Part shown: in pieces, positions 1 to 7,878 of the stretch
How positions within the stretch are numbered: position 1 is the first letter of the stretch
How the letters are laid out: every line of letters starts with the position of its first letter
Notes under the pieces: model-generated
The model's input: the letters and a program-made list of their open reading frames with translations, nothing else
Told to the model about the DNA's origin: nothing
Database searches by the model: none
Made by a program: the position numbers and the translations under genes
Source: Gammaproteobacteria bacterium
GTDB lineage: Bacteria; Pseudomonadota; Gammaproteobacteria; Xanthomonadales; SZUA-36
Reading direction: 5' to 3'
NCBI GenBank assembly: GCA_030431095.1
Contig: JAUIJU010000017.1
Span: forward strand, 1-64,000
DNA length: 64,000 bases

Positions 1-216
1 CACGTGCCCGCGCTCGCCGACCGCCACGAGCCGCCCCTCGGCATTGCGCAGAATGTCGAGCAGCAGGGAGTCGGGCGCCAGCGGCTGGTGCTCGGCCGGG
101 GGTGGCGCGTCGTCGTTGGCGTCCTGGGCGAATGCGGGGATGGGGACCGCGAGACAACACGCCACGGCCAGGGCCGTGGCGTGAGCGACTGCGGATTGGA
201 GGACGTTATGCAACAC
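1..216 (-). CDS. YCF48-like BNR/propeller protein, N-terminal part (cut by window edge)
   Basis: The frame opens after an in-frame TGA at 240-238 and starts at GTG 216, or TTG 213; there is no ATG. It runs off the left edge, so only about 72 codons are visible. Residues 1-30 look like a signal peptide ending AVPIPAFAQ-D, followed by an acidic, Pro-rich linker. The segment ILRNAEGRLVAVGERGHV is typical of the first blade of YCF48/BNR-repeat proteins (known family trait). It lies 77 bases after a DUF1329 gene on the same strand. In many gammaproteobacteria DUF1302, DUF1329, a YCF48-like protein and an RND permease form one unit, so an RND gene probably follows outside the window (inference). 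Exported location is likely; the exact role is unknown. Confidence 0.6.
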   Translation of the reverse strand, partial: MLHNVLQSAVAHATALAVACCLAVPIPAFAQDANDDAPPPAEHQPLAPDSLLLDILRNAEGRLVAVGERGHV

Positions 217-293
217 CGTCGTCCCGTAACCCCCCGTTCAAGGTCGGGTGACACCCCGCCGCGGCGCGACGGGGCCATACCCCCATTCTAGCC

Positions 294-1658
294 TCAACGG
301 CGACCGCGCGTGCGCAGGGCCTGCGGCGTGAACTGGGAGGGTGACATGTCCTGGTTGAAGGTCTGCGCCGGATGCTGATTGTCGAAGCCCTGCGCCACGT
401 AGCGCCCGGATTGCAGATCGTAGTGCGCTTCGAACGTGCTCCAGAACGTGGGCATGTCGTAGAAATTGATGCAGTGCCCCTCGGAGAACCGCCACAACTG
501 GTCACGGTTGTCGTAGTGATCGATCAGCACGATCTGGTAGCTGTCCTCGTCGAGATAGAAGGTACGGCGCGAATTGATGTGGCGCATGCCGTCCTTCAGG
601 GTGGCGTCCACCACCCACACACGGTGCAGTTCGTAGCGCATGTACTCGGGGTTCATGTGTCCCGGATTGACCAGGTCGTCGGTGGTCACGTCGCCCTGGT
701 GCGCCTTGTAGCTGTTGTACGGCACGTACATTTCCTGCTTGCCGACGATGCTCCAGTCGAAGCGGTCCATGGCGCCGTTGAACATGTCCGTCATGTCATT
801 CGTGCGCAGGCCGTCGGAGGCGGTGCCCGGGTTGTCGTAGGCCACGTTGGGCGCGCGGCGGACGCGGCGCTGCCCCGGGTTGTAGATCCACGCCTGGCGG
901 ACCTGTTCGGTCTGGTCCAGGGTTTCATGGACCAGCAGGATGTTCCCGGCCAGGCGCGCCGGGGATTCCACTTCCTGGAAGAAGTACAGGAGAATGTTGT
1001 TGATCTCCTCCACCGTCACGCCTTCCTTGTAGTACAGGCCCAGCAGTTCCTCGCGAATGGTCACGAAGCTGTAGCTGCCGTCCGCGGTAGGCGCCACCTG
1101 GTTGTTGTAGCGCACCCCGCCCGTGCCCTTGGGCTTGAGCTTGTGGTTCCAGATCAGCTCGTAGGCGTTCTCGGGGAAAGGAAAGGGAAAGCCCTCGGCG
1201 GCGTTGATCACGCCCTCGCCGTTGGCCGTGAGTTCGGCGGTCTTGCCGTTCTCGATGGTCATGTCCAGGGAACGCTGCGGGAAAGACGCGGAACGGCGCG
1301 TGGGGTAGACGTTCATGTAGTACGTCTCCGGGTAGCGCTCAAACATGGCCTTCTGGCCCACGCCCAGCTTGTCGGCGTACTCCTGGTAATTGCTGGCGTC
1401 GATGCGGAACAGCACCTCGTCATCCGCGAAGGGATCGGGGTGGTGCATGCCCGGCTCGTAGTTCGCCGGCGGCTGGGTGATGCCACCGGTCCACGCGGGA
1501 ATGGTGCCGTCGGCGTTGCCGGCGCGCTCGGACCCCATCGGGGTCAGGTCGTCACTCAGGCGGCCGATCTCGTCCGGCTTGGGGCCGGCGTGGGCCTGGG
1601 CCAGCCCCAGGGCGAGACCCATGGCCGCGAATCGTGCGTATCGGTTCGTTTTGTGCAT
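294..1658 (-). CDS. DUF1329 family exported protein
   Basis: This 454-residue protein has a signal peptide at residues 1-24 ending QAHA-G. The mature N-terminus contains the KPDEIGRLSDDLTPMGSERAG segment typical of DUF1329, and the family length (about 450 aa) matches. DUF1329 proteins have a LolB/RseB-like fold and are thought to act in the periplasm or outer membrane on hydrophobic compounds; no reaction is established. The ATG at 1658 has a GGAG about nine bases upstream. The gene starts 17 bases after the DUF1302 stop, so the two are very likely co-transcribed. The C-terminus ends in basic residues (RTRGRR). Family assignment is firm, function is not. Confidence 0.85.
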   Translation of the reverse strand: MHKTNRYARFAAMGLALGLAQAHAGPKPDEIGRLSDDLTPMGSERAGNADGTIPAWTGGITQPPANYEPGMHHPDPFADDEVLFRIDASNYQEYADKLGVGQKAMFERYPETYYMNVYPTRRSASFPQRSLDMTIENGKTAELTANGEGVINAAEGFPFPFPENAYELIWNHKLKPKGTGGVRYNNQVAPTADGSYSFVTIREELLGLYYKEGVTVEEINNILLYFFQEVESPARLAGNILLVHETLDQTEQVRQAWIYNPGQRRVRRAPNVAYDNPGTASDGLRTNDMTDMFNGAMDRFDWSIVGKQEMYVPYNSYKAHQGDVTTDDLVNPGHMNPEYMRYELHRVWVVDATLKDGMRHINSRRTFYLDEDSYQIVLIDHYDNRDQLWRFSEGHCINFYDMPTFWSTFEAHYDLQSGRYVAQGFDNQHPAQTFNQDMSPSQFTPQALRTRGRR

Positions 1659-1675
1659 GAAAATCGCTCCGGAAA

Positions 1676-3571
1676 TCAGAAGGAGTAGCTGACGCTGGCT
1701 GCGAAGAAGTCGCGTGATTGCAGCAGGTTATAGCGTCCGCCACCGGAGTAGTCGGTATAGGCCACGTCGATGACCCAGCGGTTGAGCAGATTGAAGCCCA
1801 CGCCCAGGGTCAATTGCTTGCGGCCATCGACGAAGGATCCGCCCGGTCCCGGAGTCGTGCCGTCCACGTCGTGGCTCCAGGCGACCCGTGGGCTCACGGT
1901 CCACGCGCCGAGCGCGTTGTTGTAGTCGGCTTTGGCCAGCATGCGGTAGCCCCAGGAGAAATCGTCGGCAAAGCCGTCGGATTCCGTCACCGGGTTGTTC
2001 AGATCGCCCGTGAACACGTCGGCGCCACCGCCAGTGTCGGTCCCCGGTCCGTTGAAGCGCAGCTCGCTCTTGTCGTGCAGGTCCGGCACCGAGTTGAAGC
2101 CCACTTCCGTCACGAACGCAATCTGGTTGGCCTTGAGGAAATTGCCGGGTCCGAACAGCTTGGTGGTGGTCGCCTGGGCCTGCCAGGAACCGAACTCGTG
2201 GTAACCCTGGATCGGCTCACCGGGCGCGAAATCGCCCAGCTGGCTCTTGTAGCGGTTGACCGGCGCCGGAATCAGCGGGTTCAGCGGCGTCAGCGCCGCG
2301 AACAGGATCTCCACGTCGTCGATCTGCAGCGGGGCGTCCGGCCGGTAGCTGACTTCGCCGGACAGGGACCAGGTACCGATGGAGGTGTTGAAGCTGGCGC
2401 CGAACAGGTCGATGTCTTCCGGGTACTCGGTGTAGTAGCTGGCGCTGGTGAACGGCGGCGGCACTTCGGTCAGCGCGTAGCCGCTGATCAGCGGCAGGCG
2501 GCTGTGGTAGCGCAGGTAGTAGAAGCCGAACTCGGTAAAGTTCAGGTTCTCGGCGAAGTAGCGCAGCGCCACGCCGAACTGCCCTTCGTCATCGGCGAAT
2601 TCAGACTCGGAACGCGGCACCGCCAGGTTGCAGCCCGTGGCCACCAGGTTCAGCGGCAGCCCGGTGTCCGAGGCGCCGTAGTTGCCCTGCAGGCAGACCG
2701 GGTCGTACAGGTCCGGGTTGATCACCGGCTGCGGATAGGTGCCGAAGCCCAGCATGGCGTAACTGGCGCCCGGGGTCGCGATATCGCTGGCGGAGAAATA
2801 CGTGCCGGCGGGGTCCGGAATGATCGGGTCCCACTCGAACATGTACAGGGCCTCCATGGACAGGGCGTCGGTCAGCTCCAGGGAGCCGTAGATCATGTTG
2901 ACGCCCTCGAAGGCTTCCTTCAGTTCGGAGCCGGCCAGCCGCAGCTTGGAAACGTCCACCGGGTTGATCACGTTCAAGCCGCCCTGGATGAAGGTCGATT
3001 CGCCCCAGGAGACCACCTGCCGGCCCAATCGCCAGTTGAACAGTCGCTCGGATTCGCCCAGGAAGTGATCACCGTACACGTAGGCGTCCAGGAAGCGGAT
3101 GTCCTTGCCGACGCGGCGTTCGGCCTCATCCGAGAGGAAGCTCTTGCCCGAGTTCTCGAAGTCGTAGAATGCCGAGGCGCGTACGAAGGCGCCGTAGTTG
3201 CGCCAGCGAACATCCAGCTCCGCCGTGACCTTGGCCACGTGGGTGATCAGGTCGCCCTGGTCGGGATAGTTGCGGTTCGGATCGTCGTCATTGTTCGACC
3301 AGCGCCCCGGGGTCGCCACCTGCTCGGCGTACGGCAGGGTGAAGGTCAGCGGGTTGTTCGCCGCTTTGCCCAATTCCTCGGCATCGGCGTCGTCGACGCG
3401 CCAGGAGGCGCCATAACTGAGGGTGGTGTCGAAGCTGCCGTAAAACTCGCCGTCGTCGCTTTCGAAGTCCAGCGCGAGGGCGGGCGAACTGATCAGCCCG
3501 GCCACGGCGATGCCGATGGCGGACCGCAACAGGCCCGAAGCGCGGGTGGTCCGTTGTTCGTGTTGATTCAT
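1676..3571 (-). CDS. DUF1302 family outer-membrane protein
   Basis: The product is 631 residues with a signal peptide (about residues 1-33, ending SPALA-L). The mature protein begins with the LDFESDDGEFYGSFDTTLSYG block seen in DUF1302 proteins and ends in SVSYSF, a terminal aromatic residue typical of outer-membrane beta-barrels. Amphipathic strands and RWRNYGAFVRASAFYDFEN-like segments recur throughout. It sits between the lipase gene (20-base gap upstream) and the DUF1329 gene (17-base gap downstream). Known DUF1302/DUF1329 pairs occur with lipid, sterol or hydrocarbon genes; a role as a channel or surface partner for hydrophobic substrates is inference. No specific substrate can be read from the sequence. 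Confidence 0.85.
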   Translation of the reverse strand: MNQHEQRTTRASGLLRSAIGIAVAGLISSPALALDFESDDGEFYGSFDTTLSYGASWRVDDADAEELGKAANNPLTFTLPYAEQVATPGRWSNNDDDPNRNYPDQGDLITHVAKVTAELDVRWRNYGAFVRASAFYDFENSGKSFLSDEAERRVGKDIRFLDAYVYGDHFLGESERLFNWRLGRQVVSWGESTFIQGGLNVINPVDVSKLRLAGSELKEAFEGVNMIYGSLELTDALSMEALYMFEWDPIIPDPAGTYFSASDIATPGASYAMLGFGTYPQPVINPDLYDPVCLQGNYGASDTGLPLNLVATGCNLAVPRSESEFADDEGQFGVALRYFAENLNFTEFGFYYLRYHSRLPLISGYALTEVPPPFTSASYYTEYPEDIDLFGASFNTSIGTWSLSGEVSYRPDAPLQIDDVEILFAALTPLNPLIPAPVNRYKSQLGDFAPGEPIQGYHEFGSWQAQATTTKLFGPGNFLKANQIAFVTEVGFNSVPDLHDKSELRFNGPGTDTGGGADVFTGDLNNPVTESDGFADDFSWGYRMLAKADYNNALGAWTVSPRVAWSHDVDGTTPGPGGSFVDGRKQLTLGVGFNLLNRWVIDVAYTDYSGGGRYNLLQSRDFFAASVSYSF

Positions 3572-3591
3572 GTCTTAGAGCCCCCGCCTTG

Positions 3592-5838
3592 TCAGTCGAT
3601 TCTGTTCTTTTTCCGGGGACCCGTGACCGGGTCGCCGAAGATGGGTTTACGAGGTGCGACGAAATTGTCTTTCGGTTGGCGAATCTCCTTCATCACCGGC
3701 GCCATGACCGGCACCAGGGTGGACTCGTCATTGACCTGGACCAGGGTGCCGCCGGAAGCGAAGAAGCTCAGCATCTGGCCCCGCATCTCGGCCGTGGCCG
3801 CCGGAGAGGTCTCCGGACTCAGATAGGAGCCGTGCGACGCTGGCGGCAAGAAGCGCGACGCCGAGCGCAGGCCGTCCGGATCGACCTGGGTGGTGCTGAA
3901 CGCCTCGAGCCCGCCGGTGCGGATCATCGGTTCGGTGCCGGACAGCGGCGCACCGGGTACGCCGTTGGGCAGTACCGTGTCGCCGATCACTTCCTGCAGC
4001 AGCACCGGTTTGGCCATGCCGATACTGGCGACCCAGTTGATGGGATCAGCCGCGTCGGCCACCGACTGGCCCACCGTCAGGTACAACTCGAACAGGGGGT
4101 CTCCCGGCACGATGCCCACGGCGGCCAGCCCGGCACGGATGCGCGGGCCGAACACCGGCGACGCTTCCCCGGCGCGCACCAGGCCTCCGGCCGGCGCATT
4201 CAGGTGGCTGCGCGAGACCAGTGGCTCGATGGCGCTGAAGCCGGTGCCGTTGATGCCGCCCCAGGAAATGCCGGTGTAGCCCACGTCGAAGGGCTGCAGG
4301 TCGCCGGCGCCGTCACCGTCCAGGTCGAAATTCGACAGGGAGGAGGCCAGCACGCTCAGGTCGATGATGCCCTGGCGCACGTTGTCCCGGGAGGCCCGGA
4401 ATTCCTGGAAATTCAGCGCGTGGGTGCCGGATGCGTCAACCACGCCGTCCGGACCGGGTGCGCCGGTTTCGTTGTTCACGTAGTCGACGTCGAAGGTCCG
4501 CTCGTTGGCGATGCCGGCAAAGGGTGTATTGCCGATATAGAAGGGCCCGAACAGCGGGTCGTCGGGCGTCACGCCGTGCAGCGGAAAGTCGATGGCCACG
4601 CCCACGTAGCCGGCCGCGGCCAGGGTGTCGCCCAGCAGCAGCAGCGTGTTGCGATTGGAACCGAGACCATGCCCGTAGATCACCACGGGCCAGCCGCCGG
4701 CGGGACGGGTCATGCCCGAATTGGCGTTGGGCACGGTGACGATCACCGGCACCGTCTGCATACCGGTCACCACCGGGAAGGGGTTGGCCACCGTGATGGC
4801 GGTCGAGGTGGGATCCAGGCCCAGCTGGTCAAAAGGCGGAATATAGCCGCCCGGCTCGGCCGTCCAGAAATCGGTCAGCGGCGCGACCGGGTTCTCAGCG
4901 CTGGGAATGCCGCTGTAGTACGGCAGCGTGATCACGCCGACGTGGAAATCGGCGATGCCCGGCAAACCCAGGCCCAGGTCGGCCGTGGTGCCGGACGCGG
5001 GGCCCAGCGTCACCGGGGCCGCCTGCACCGTGGAGCGCAACAGGCCAAGCACCGGCGTGATGGACTGAGTCTGCACGGTCCAGGCCAGCACGATGTCCTC
5101 GGCATGGATGCCGGCGGCTTCTGCAGCGGCTTCCATGGACCAGGTGATGGGCTGTAGCTGCGCCAGGCTCTGGGCCGTGGCGTCGTCGAGCAGCGGGTAG
5201 GTGCTCTGGCCATTTTCGTCGACCCACGACTGCCGGTTCTTGGTCAGGAAGTAGGTCTGGTCCGGCGTGGCGTCGTTGCCGTTGGCATCATTGATGTCAT
5301 TGGTCAGCACGGCCATGTAGCTGGAGTATTCCGCCAGGGGTTGCAGCGGGATGATCGCCAGCACGTTATTGCTGGCCACCGCGGTGTAGTCCACGCCGGG
5401 GGTCAGCTCGCGAATGATGCCGGTCACCGCCACGAACTGCTGCGTGGTGACCTGGAAGACCCGCACCGACTGGCCCGGAACCACCGAGGTCGGATCGATG
5501 TTGCCCGGCGCGCCGTCGTTGTCGACGAAGGTGGTGGTCCAGCGCTCGGTGGTGCTGAAACCGTCCAGCGAATTGATCTGCGACACCAGGGCCGCGGCCG
5601 TTCCGTCGAGCCCGTCGGTGGGCGCGTTCAGGGTCAGGTCCGTGGTGCCCAGGTAGAACAGGTTGTTGGGTATCGGCACACCGTCCAGGCCGGCGGTGGG
5701 ATCGAAGCGTGCGGTCAGGACCCCGGTGACGATGCTGCCGTCCTTGTTCCTGGCGCCGCCGCCGTCACCCGGGTGCGGATCGGCCCATGCTACTGACGAC
5801 ACGGCCAGCAACAGGGGCAAGAAGGTTCTCAATCTCAT
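3592..5838 (-). CDS. Extracellular lipase, Pla-1/cef (virulence factor lipase) family
   Basis: This 748-residue protein has a signal peptide (1-19, ending VAWA-D). An N-terminal Lipase_bact_N-like region covers roughly residues 30-290. The C-terminal half is an alpha/beta hydrolase: VVIYGHGLGSN (about 386-395) supplies the oxyanion loop, GISWGG (Ser about 525) is the nucleophile elbow, and ASHGSYL near residue 690 could carry the catalytic His. Before the elbow, DLDGDGAGD resembles a calcium loop. It should hydrolyse ester bonds of lipids outside the inner membrane. It is the first gene of the minus-strand lipase-DUF1302-DUF1329-YCF48 run, so a shared transcript is likely. The start ATG 5838 directly opens the signal peptide. 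Confidence 0.88.
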   Translation of the reverse strand: MRLRTFLPLLLAVSSVAWADPHPGDGGGARNKDGSIVTGVLTARFDPTAGLDGVPIPNNLFYLGTTDLTLNAPTDGLDGTAAALVSQINSLDGFSTTERWTTTFVDNDGAPGNIDPTSVVPGQSVRVFQVTTQQFVAVTGIIRELTPGVDYTAVASNNVLAIIPLQPLAEYSSYMAVLTNDINDANGNDATPDQTYFLTKNRQSWVDENGQSTYPLLDDATAQSLAQLQPITWSMEAAAEAAGIHAEDIVLAWTVQTQSITPVLGLLRSTVQAAPVTLGPASGTTADLGLGLPGIADFHVGVITLPYYSGIPSAENPVAPLTDFWTAEPGGYIPPFDQLGLDPTSTAITVANPFPVVTGMQTVPVIVTVPNANSGMTRPAGGWPVVIYGHGLGSNRNTLLLLGDTLAAAGYVGVAIDFPLHGVTPDDPLFGPFYIGNTPFAGIANERTFDVDYVNNETGAPGPDGVVDASGTHALNFQEFRASRDNVRQGIIDLSVLASSLSNFDLDGDGAGDLQPFDVGYTGISWGGINGTGFSAIEPLVSRSHLNAPAGGLVRAGEASPVFGPRIRAGLAAVGIVPGDPLFELYLTVGQSVADAADPINWVASIGMAKPVLLQEVIGDTVLPNGVPGAPLSGTEPMIRTGGLEAFSTTQVDPDGLRSASRFLPPASHGSYLSPETSPAATAEMRGQMLSFFASGGTLVQVNDESTLVPVMAPVMKEIRQPKDNFVAPRKPIFGDPVTGPRKKNRID

Positions 5839-6140
5839 GCGGTGAGTTCCCCGTTATCATCTCGTTGTGTGTCCGCTGCCCTGGCCCTGAGCCTTTCGTG
5901 ACGAGCCGTTAGAAGGGTGCGCGGCGCACGTATAATAGGGACGTTGTTCGCGCCTTTGCAAGCCGGGAAGCACCACCGGCCGGGCGGTCGCGGTCTTTCG
6001 TCGACTGCCGAAACGGTGACGTGCGACCCCTGTGGCCAGGCCCGCGTCCGTCGGCACACTATACGCCAAGGTATGGTGTTTTGACCAACCGGCCCGGCCC
6101 CCGGTGAAAAGAGAAGACCAACACCAACCGGAAATCGCTC
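5839..6140. other. Divergent intergenic region between lipase and SLC13 genes
   Basis: These 302 bases separate two divergent genes. I see one good promoter-like element pair near 5931-5961 (listed separately) and no convincing gene. The rest, up to the GGAAAT ribosome-binding site just before 6141, shows no clear hairpin or repeat. Confidence 0.6.
5931..5961 (-). promoter_or_regulatory. Possible promoter for the lipase operon
   Basis: On the minus strand TTGCAA (5961-5956) is followed after 18 bases by TATTAT (5937-5932), about 90 bases before the lipase ATG. The same AT-rich core reads TATAAT (5931-5936) on the plus strand, where it could serve the SLC13 gene with a weak -35 (TTAGAA, 5909-5914). 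Either or both directions may be used. Confidence 0.4.
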
Positions 6141-7517
6141 ATGCACACCCACTTTCGTTACTGGCTGATGCTGCTCGGCCCCGCGTTGGCGGTCGGCCTG
6201 CACGTCAGCCTGACCGCATCCGGATGGGGTTTTGCGCCCGCGGCCACCGCCGGCATTACCACCCTGTGCGCGGTGTGGTGGATTTTCGAGCCGGTCCCGA
6301 TTCCGTTCACCTCGCTGCTGCCGCTGGCGCTGTTTCCGCTGCTGGAGATCCTGACGCCGGCACAGGTCGGCCAGGCCTACGGCAGTCCGCTGATCCTGCT
6401 GCTGCTCGGCGGCTTCCTGATTTCCGAGGCCATGGCGGACTCCGGCGCCCATCGCCGCGTGGCGCTGCTGATGGTGAATCGCTTCGGCGGCACCAGCGCG
6501 CGCTCCCTGGTGCTGGGCTTCATGGCGGCGGCGGCCGTGCTGAGCATGTGGATCTCCAACACCGCCACCACCCTGATGCTGCTGCCCGTGGCGCTGGCGG
6601 TGCTGGCCCACGCCGAGCAGCGGCTCGCCGTACCCCTGCTGCTGGGCATCGCCTACGCGGCCAGCATCGGGGGCATCGGCACGCCCATCGGCACACCGCC
6701 CAACCTGGTCTTCATGCAGGTCTACGCCGACCAGTTCGGTCCGCCACCGAGTTTCCCCGCCTGGATGGGGTTCGGCCTGCCGGTGGTTGTCCTGCTGGTA
6801 CCGCTGGCCGGGCTGTGGCTGACCCGGGGTCTGCGCCTGGAGCGCAAGGTCGTGCTGCCAGCCGTCGGCGCCTGGACCTCCTGGGAAAAGCGGGTGTTGG
6901 CGGTGTTCGCGCTGACCGCGTTTGCCTGGGTATTCCGCACCGCCCCGTTCGGTGGATGGAGCTCGTGGCTCGGCCTGCCGGCGGCGAGTGACGCCACCGT
7001 GGCCCTGCTGGCCGCGGTGCTGATGGCCATGCTGCCCTCGGGTGACGGCGGCCGGCTGCTGCGCTGGGAGGCTGCGAAGAAAACACCCTGGGAGGTTCTG
7101 GTGCTGTTCGGCGCCGGCATCACCATCGCCAGCGCCTTCATCCAGAGTGGGCTGGCGGATCAGATCGCCACCCAGTTGCAGGTGCTGACCCACGTGCCCA
7201 CCTGGCTGATGCTGTTGCTGATCTGCCTGGTGGTGACCTTCATGACCGAGGTCACCAGCAACACGGCGACCTCCAGCCTGCTGATGCCCCTGCTGGCGTC
7301 GGCCTCGGTCGTGATGGAGGTCGATCCGATGCTGCTGATGGTGCCGGCCGCAATGAGCGCCAGCTGTGCCTTCATGTTGCCCGTGGCCACGGCGCCCAAC
7401 GCGGTCATCTACGGCAGTGGCCGGGTGCGCGTGGCGGACATGGCGCGCGCCGGCCTGGCGCTGAACCTGGTGGGCGCCGTCGTGATCAGCGCCGTGTGCT
7501 ACGTGCTGCTGAGCTGA
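6141..7517 (+). CDS. SLC13/DASS family sodium-coupled anion symporter
   Basis: The 458-residue protein is almost entirely hydrophobic, with about 11 membrane segments. It carries the two signature SNT motifs of divalent-anion/sodium symporters: WISNTATT near residue 137 and EVTSNTATSS near residue 375. Family members import dicarboxylates, sulfate or similar anions with sodium across the inner membrane. The substrate cannot be decided from sequence; dicarboxylate uptake would fit the nearby malic enzyme and PDH genes, and sulfate would fit the sulfatases (both inference). ATG 6141 has GGAAAT about eight bases upstream. It is transcribed away from the lipase operon. Confidence 0.88.
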   Translation: MHTHFRYWLMLLGPALAVGLHVSLTASGWGFAPAATAGITTLCAVWWIFEPVPIPFTSLLPLALFPLLEILTPAQVGQAYGSPLILLLLGGFLISEAMADSGAHRRVALLMVNRFGGTSARSLVLGFMAAAAVLSMWISNTATTLMLLPVALAVLAHAEQRLAVPLLLGIAYAASIGGIGTPIGTPPNLVFMQVYADQFGPPPSFPAWMGFGLPVVVLLVPLAGLWLTRGLRLERKVVLPAVGAWTSWEKRVLAVFALTAFAWVFRTAPFGGWSSWLGLPAASDATVALLAAVLMAMLPSGDGGRLLRWEAAKKTPWEVLVLFGAGITIASAFIQSGLADQIATQLQVLTHVPTWLMLLLICLVVTFMTEVTSNTATSSLLMPLLASASVVMEVDPMLLMVPAAMSASCAFMLPVATAPNAVIYGSGRVRVADMARAGLALNLVGAVVISAVCYVLLS

Positions 7518-7572
7518 ACGCGACGCACGATTCGTTTTGTCGCTTCCCCTCCTCCGGTGGACGGATCGGGCA

Positions 7573-7600
7573 TGGACGCCAGTCCGGCGCTCCCTATAAT
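7573..7600 (+). promoter_or_regulatory. Promoter-like element before the small exported ORF
   Basis: TGGACG (7573-7578), 16-base spacer, TATAAT (7595-7600). The perfect -10 lies 27 bases before the ATG at 7628, giving a leader of about 20 bases that holds a good Shine-Dalgarno. Confidence 0.5.
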
Positions 7601-7627
7601 GTCGCGTCCAGACGACGGGAGCGCATC

Positions 7628-7855
7628 ATGGCCTGCACCAAGGCACTGCTGAGCATTTTTCTGCTGACCCCCTGTGACGACCTCGACGGCGGTGGCGAGG
7701 CCGTGTCCGCGGCCGGGACCGATCCGGTGCGGACGGTGGTGGAAACCACCGCCGGGGTGGAGCCCACGCCCCAGGCCAGCGGTCACGTCGACGGCATCGT
7801 GCCGCCCGTTACGCACGAGCCCGATGGCCCGCCGTCCGAGCCCGCGATCGACTGA
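7628..7855 (+). CDS. Small hypothetical exported protein or lipoprotein, 75 aa
   Basis: An ATG at 7628 is preceded by GGGAG seven to eight bases upstream and by a consensus -10 box, which supports a real gene. The product has a short hydrophobic N-terminus (ALLSIFLLTPC) with a Cys at about residue 16, which could be a non-canonical lipobox (Pro at -1 is unusual). The remainder is polar, acidic and Pro/Thr-rich with no recognisable domain. It ends 23 bases before the convergent lpdA stop. I do not recognise the family. A chance ORF is possible, but the promoter and ribosome-binding site argue against it. Confidence 0.45.
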   Translation: MACTKALLSIFLLTPCDDLDGGGEAVSAAGTDPVRTVVETTAGVEPTPQASGHVDGIVPPVTHEPDGPPSEPAID

Positions 7856-7856
7856 A

Positions 7857-7873
7857 GCCGGCCGCCCGCCGGC
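7857..7873. terminator. GC hairpin between convergent genes
   Basis: GCCGGC (7857-7862), loop CGCCC, GCCGGC (7868-7873) lies exactly between the stops of the small ORF and lpdA. There is no T-tract on either strand, so termination is only a guess. Confidence 0.3.
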
Positions 7874-7878
7874 ACGGT

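Noticed and set aside
1718-3826. Long plus-strand open frame opposite the DUF1302 gene
   Set aside because: Shadow frame of a beta-barrel gene with signal peptide and family motifs on the minus strand.
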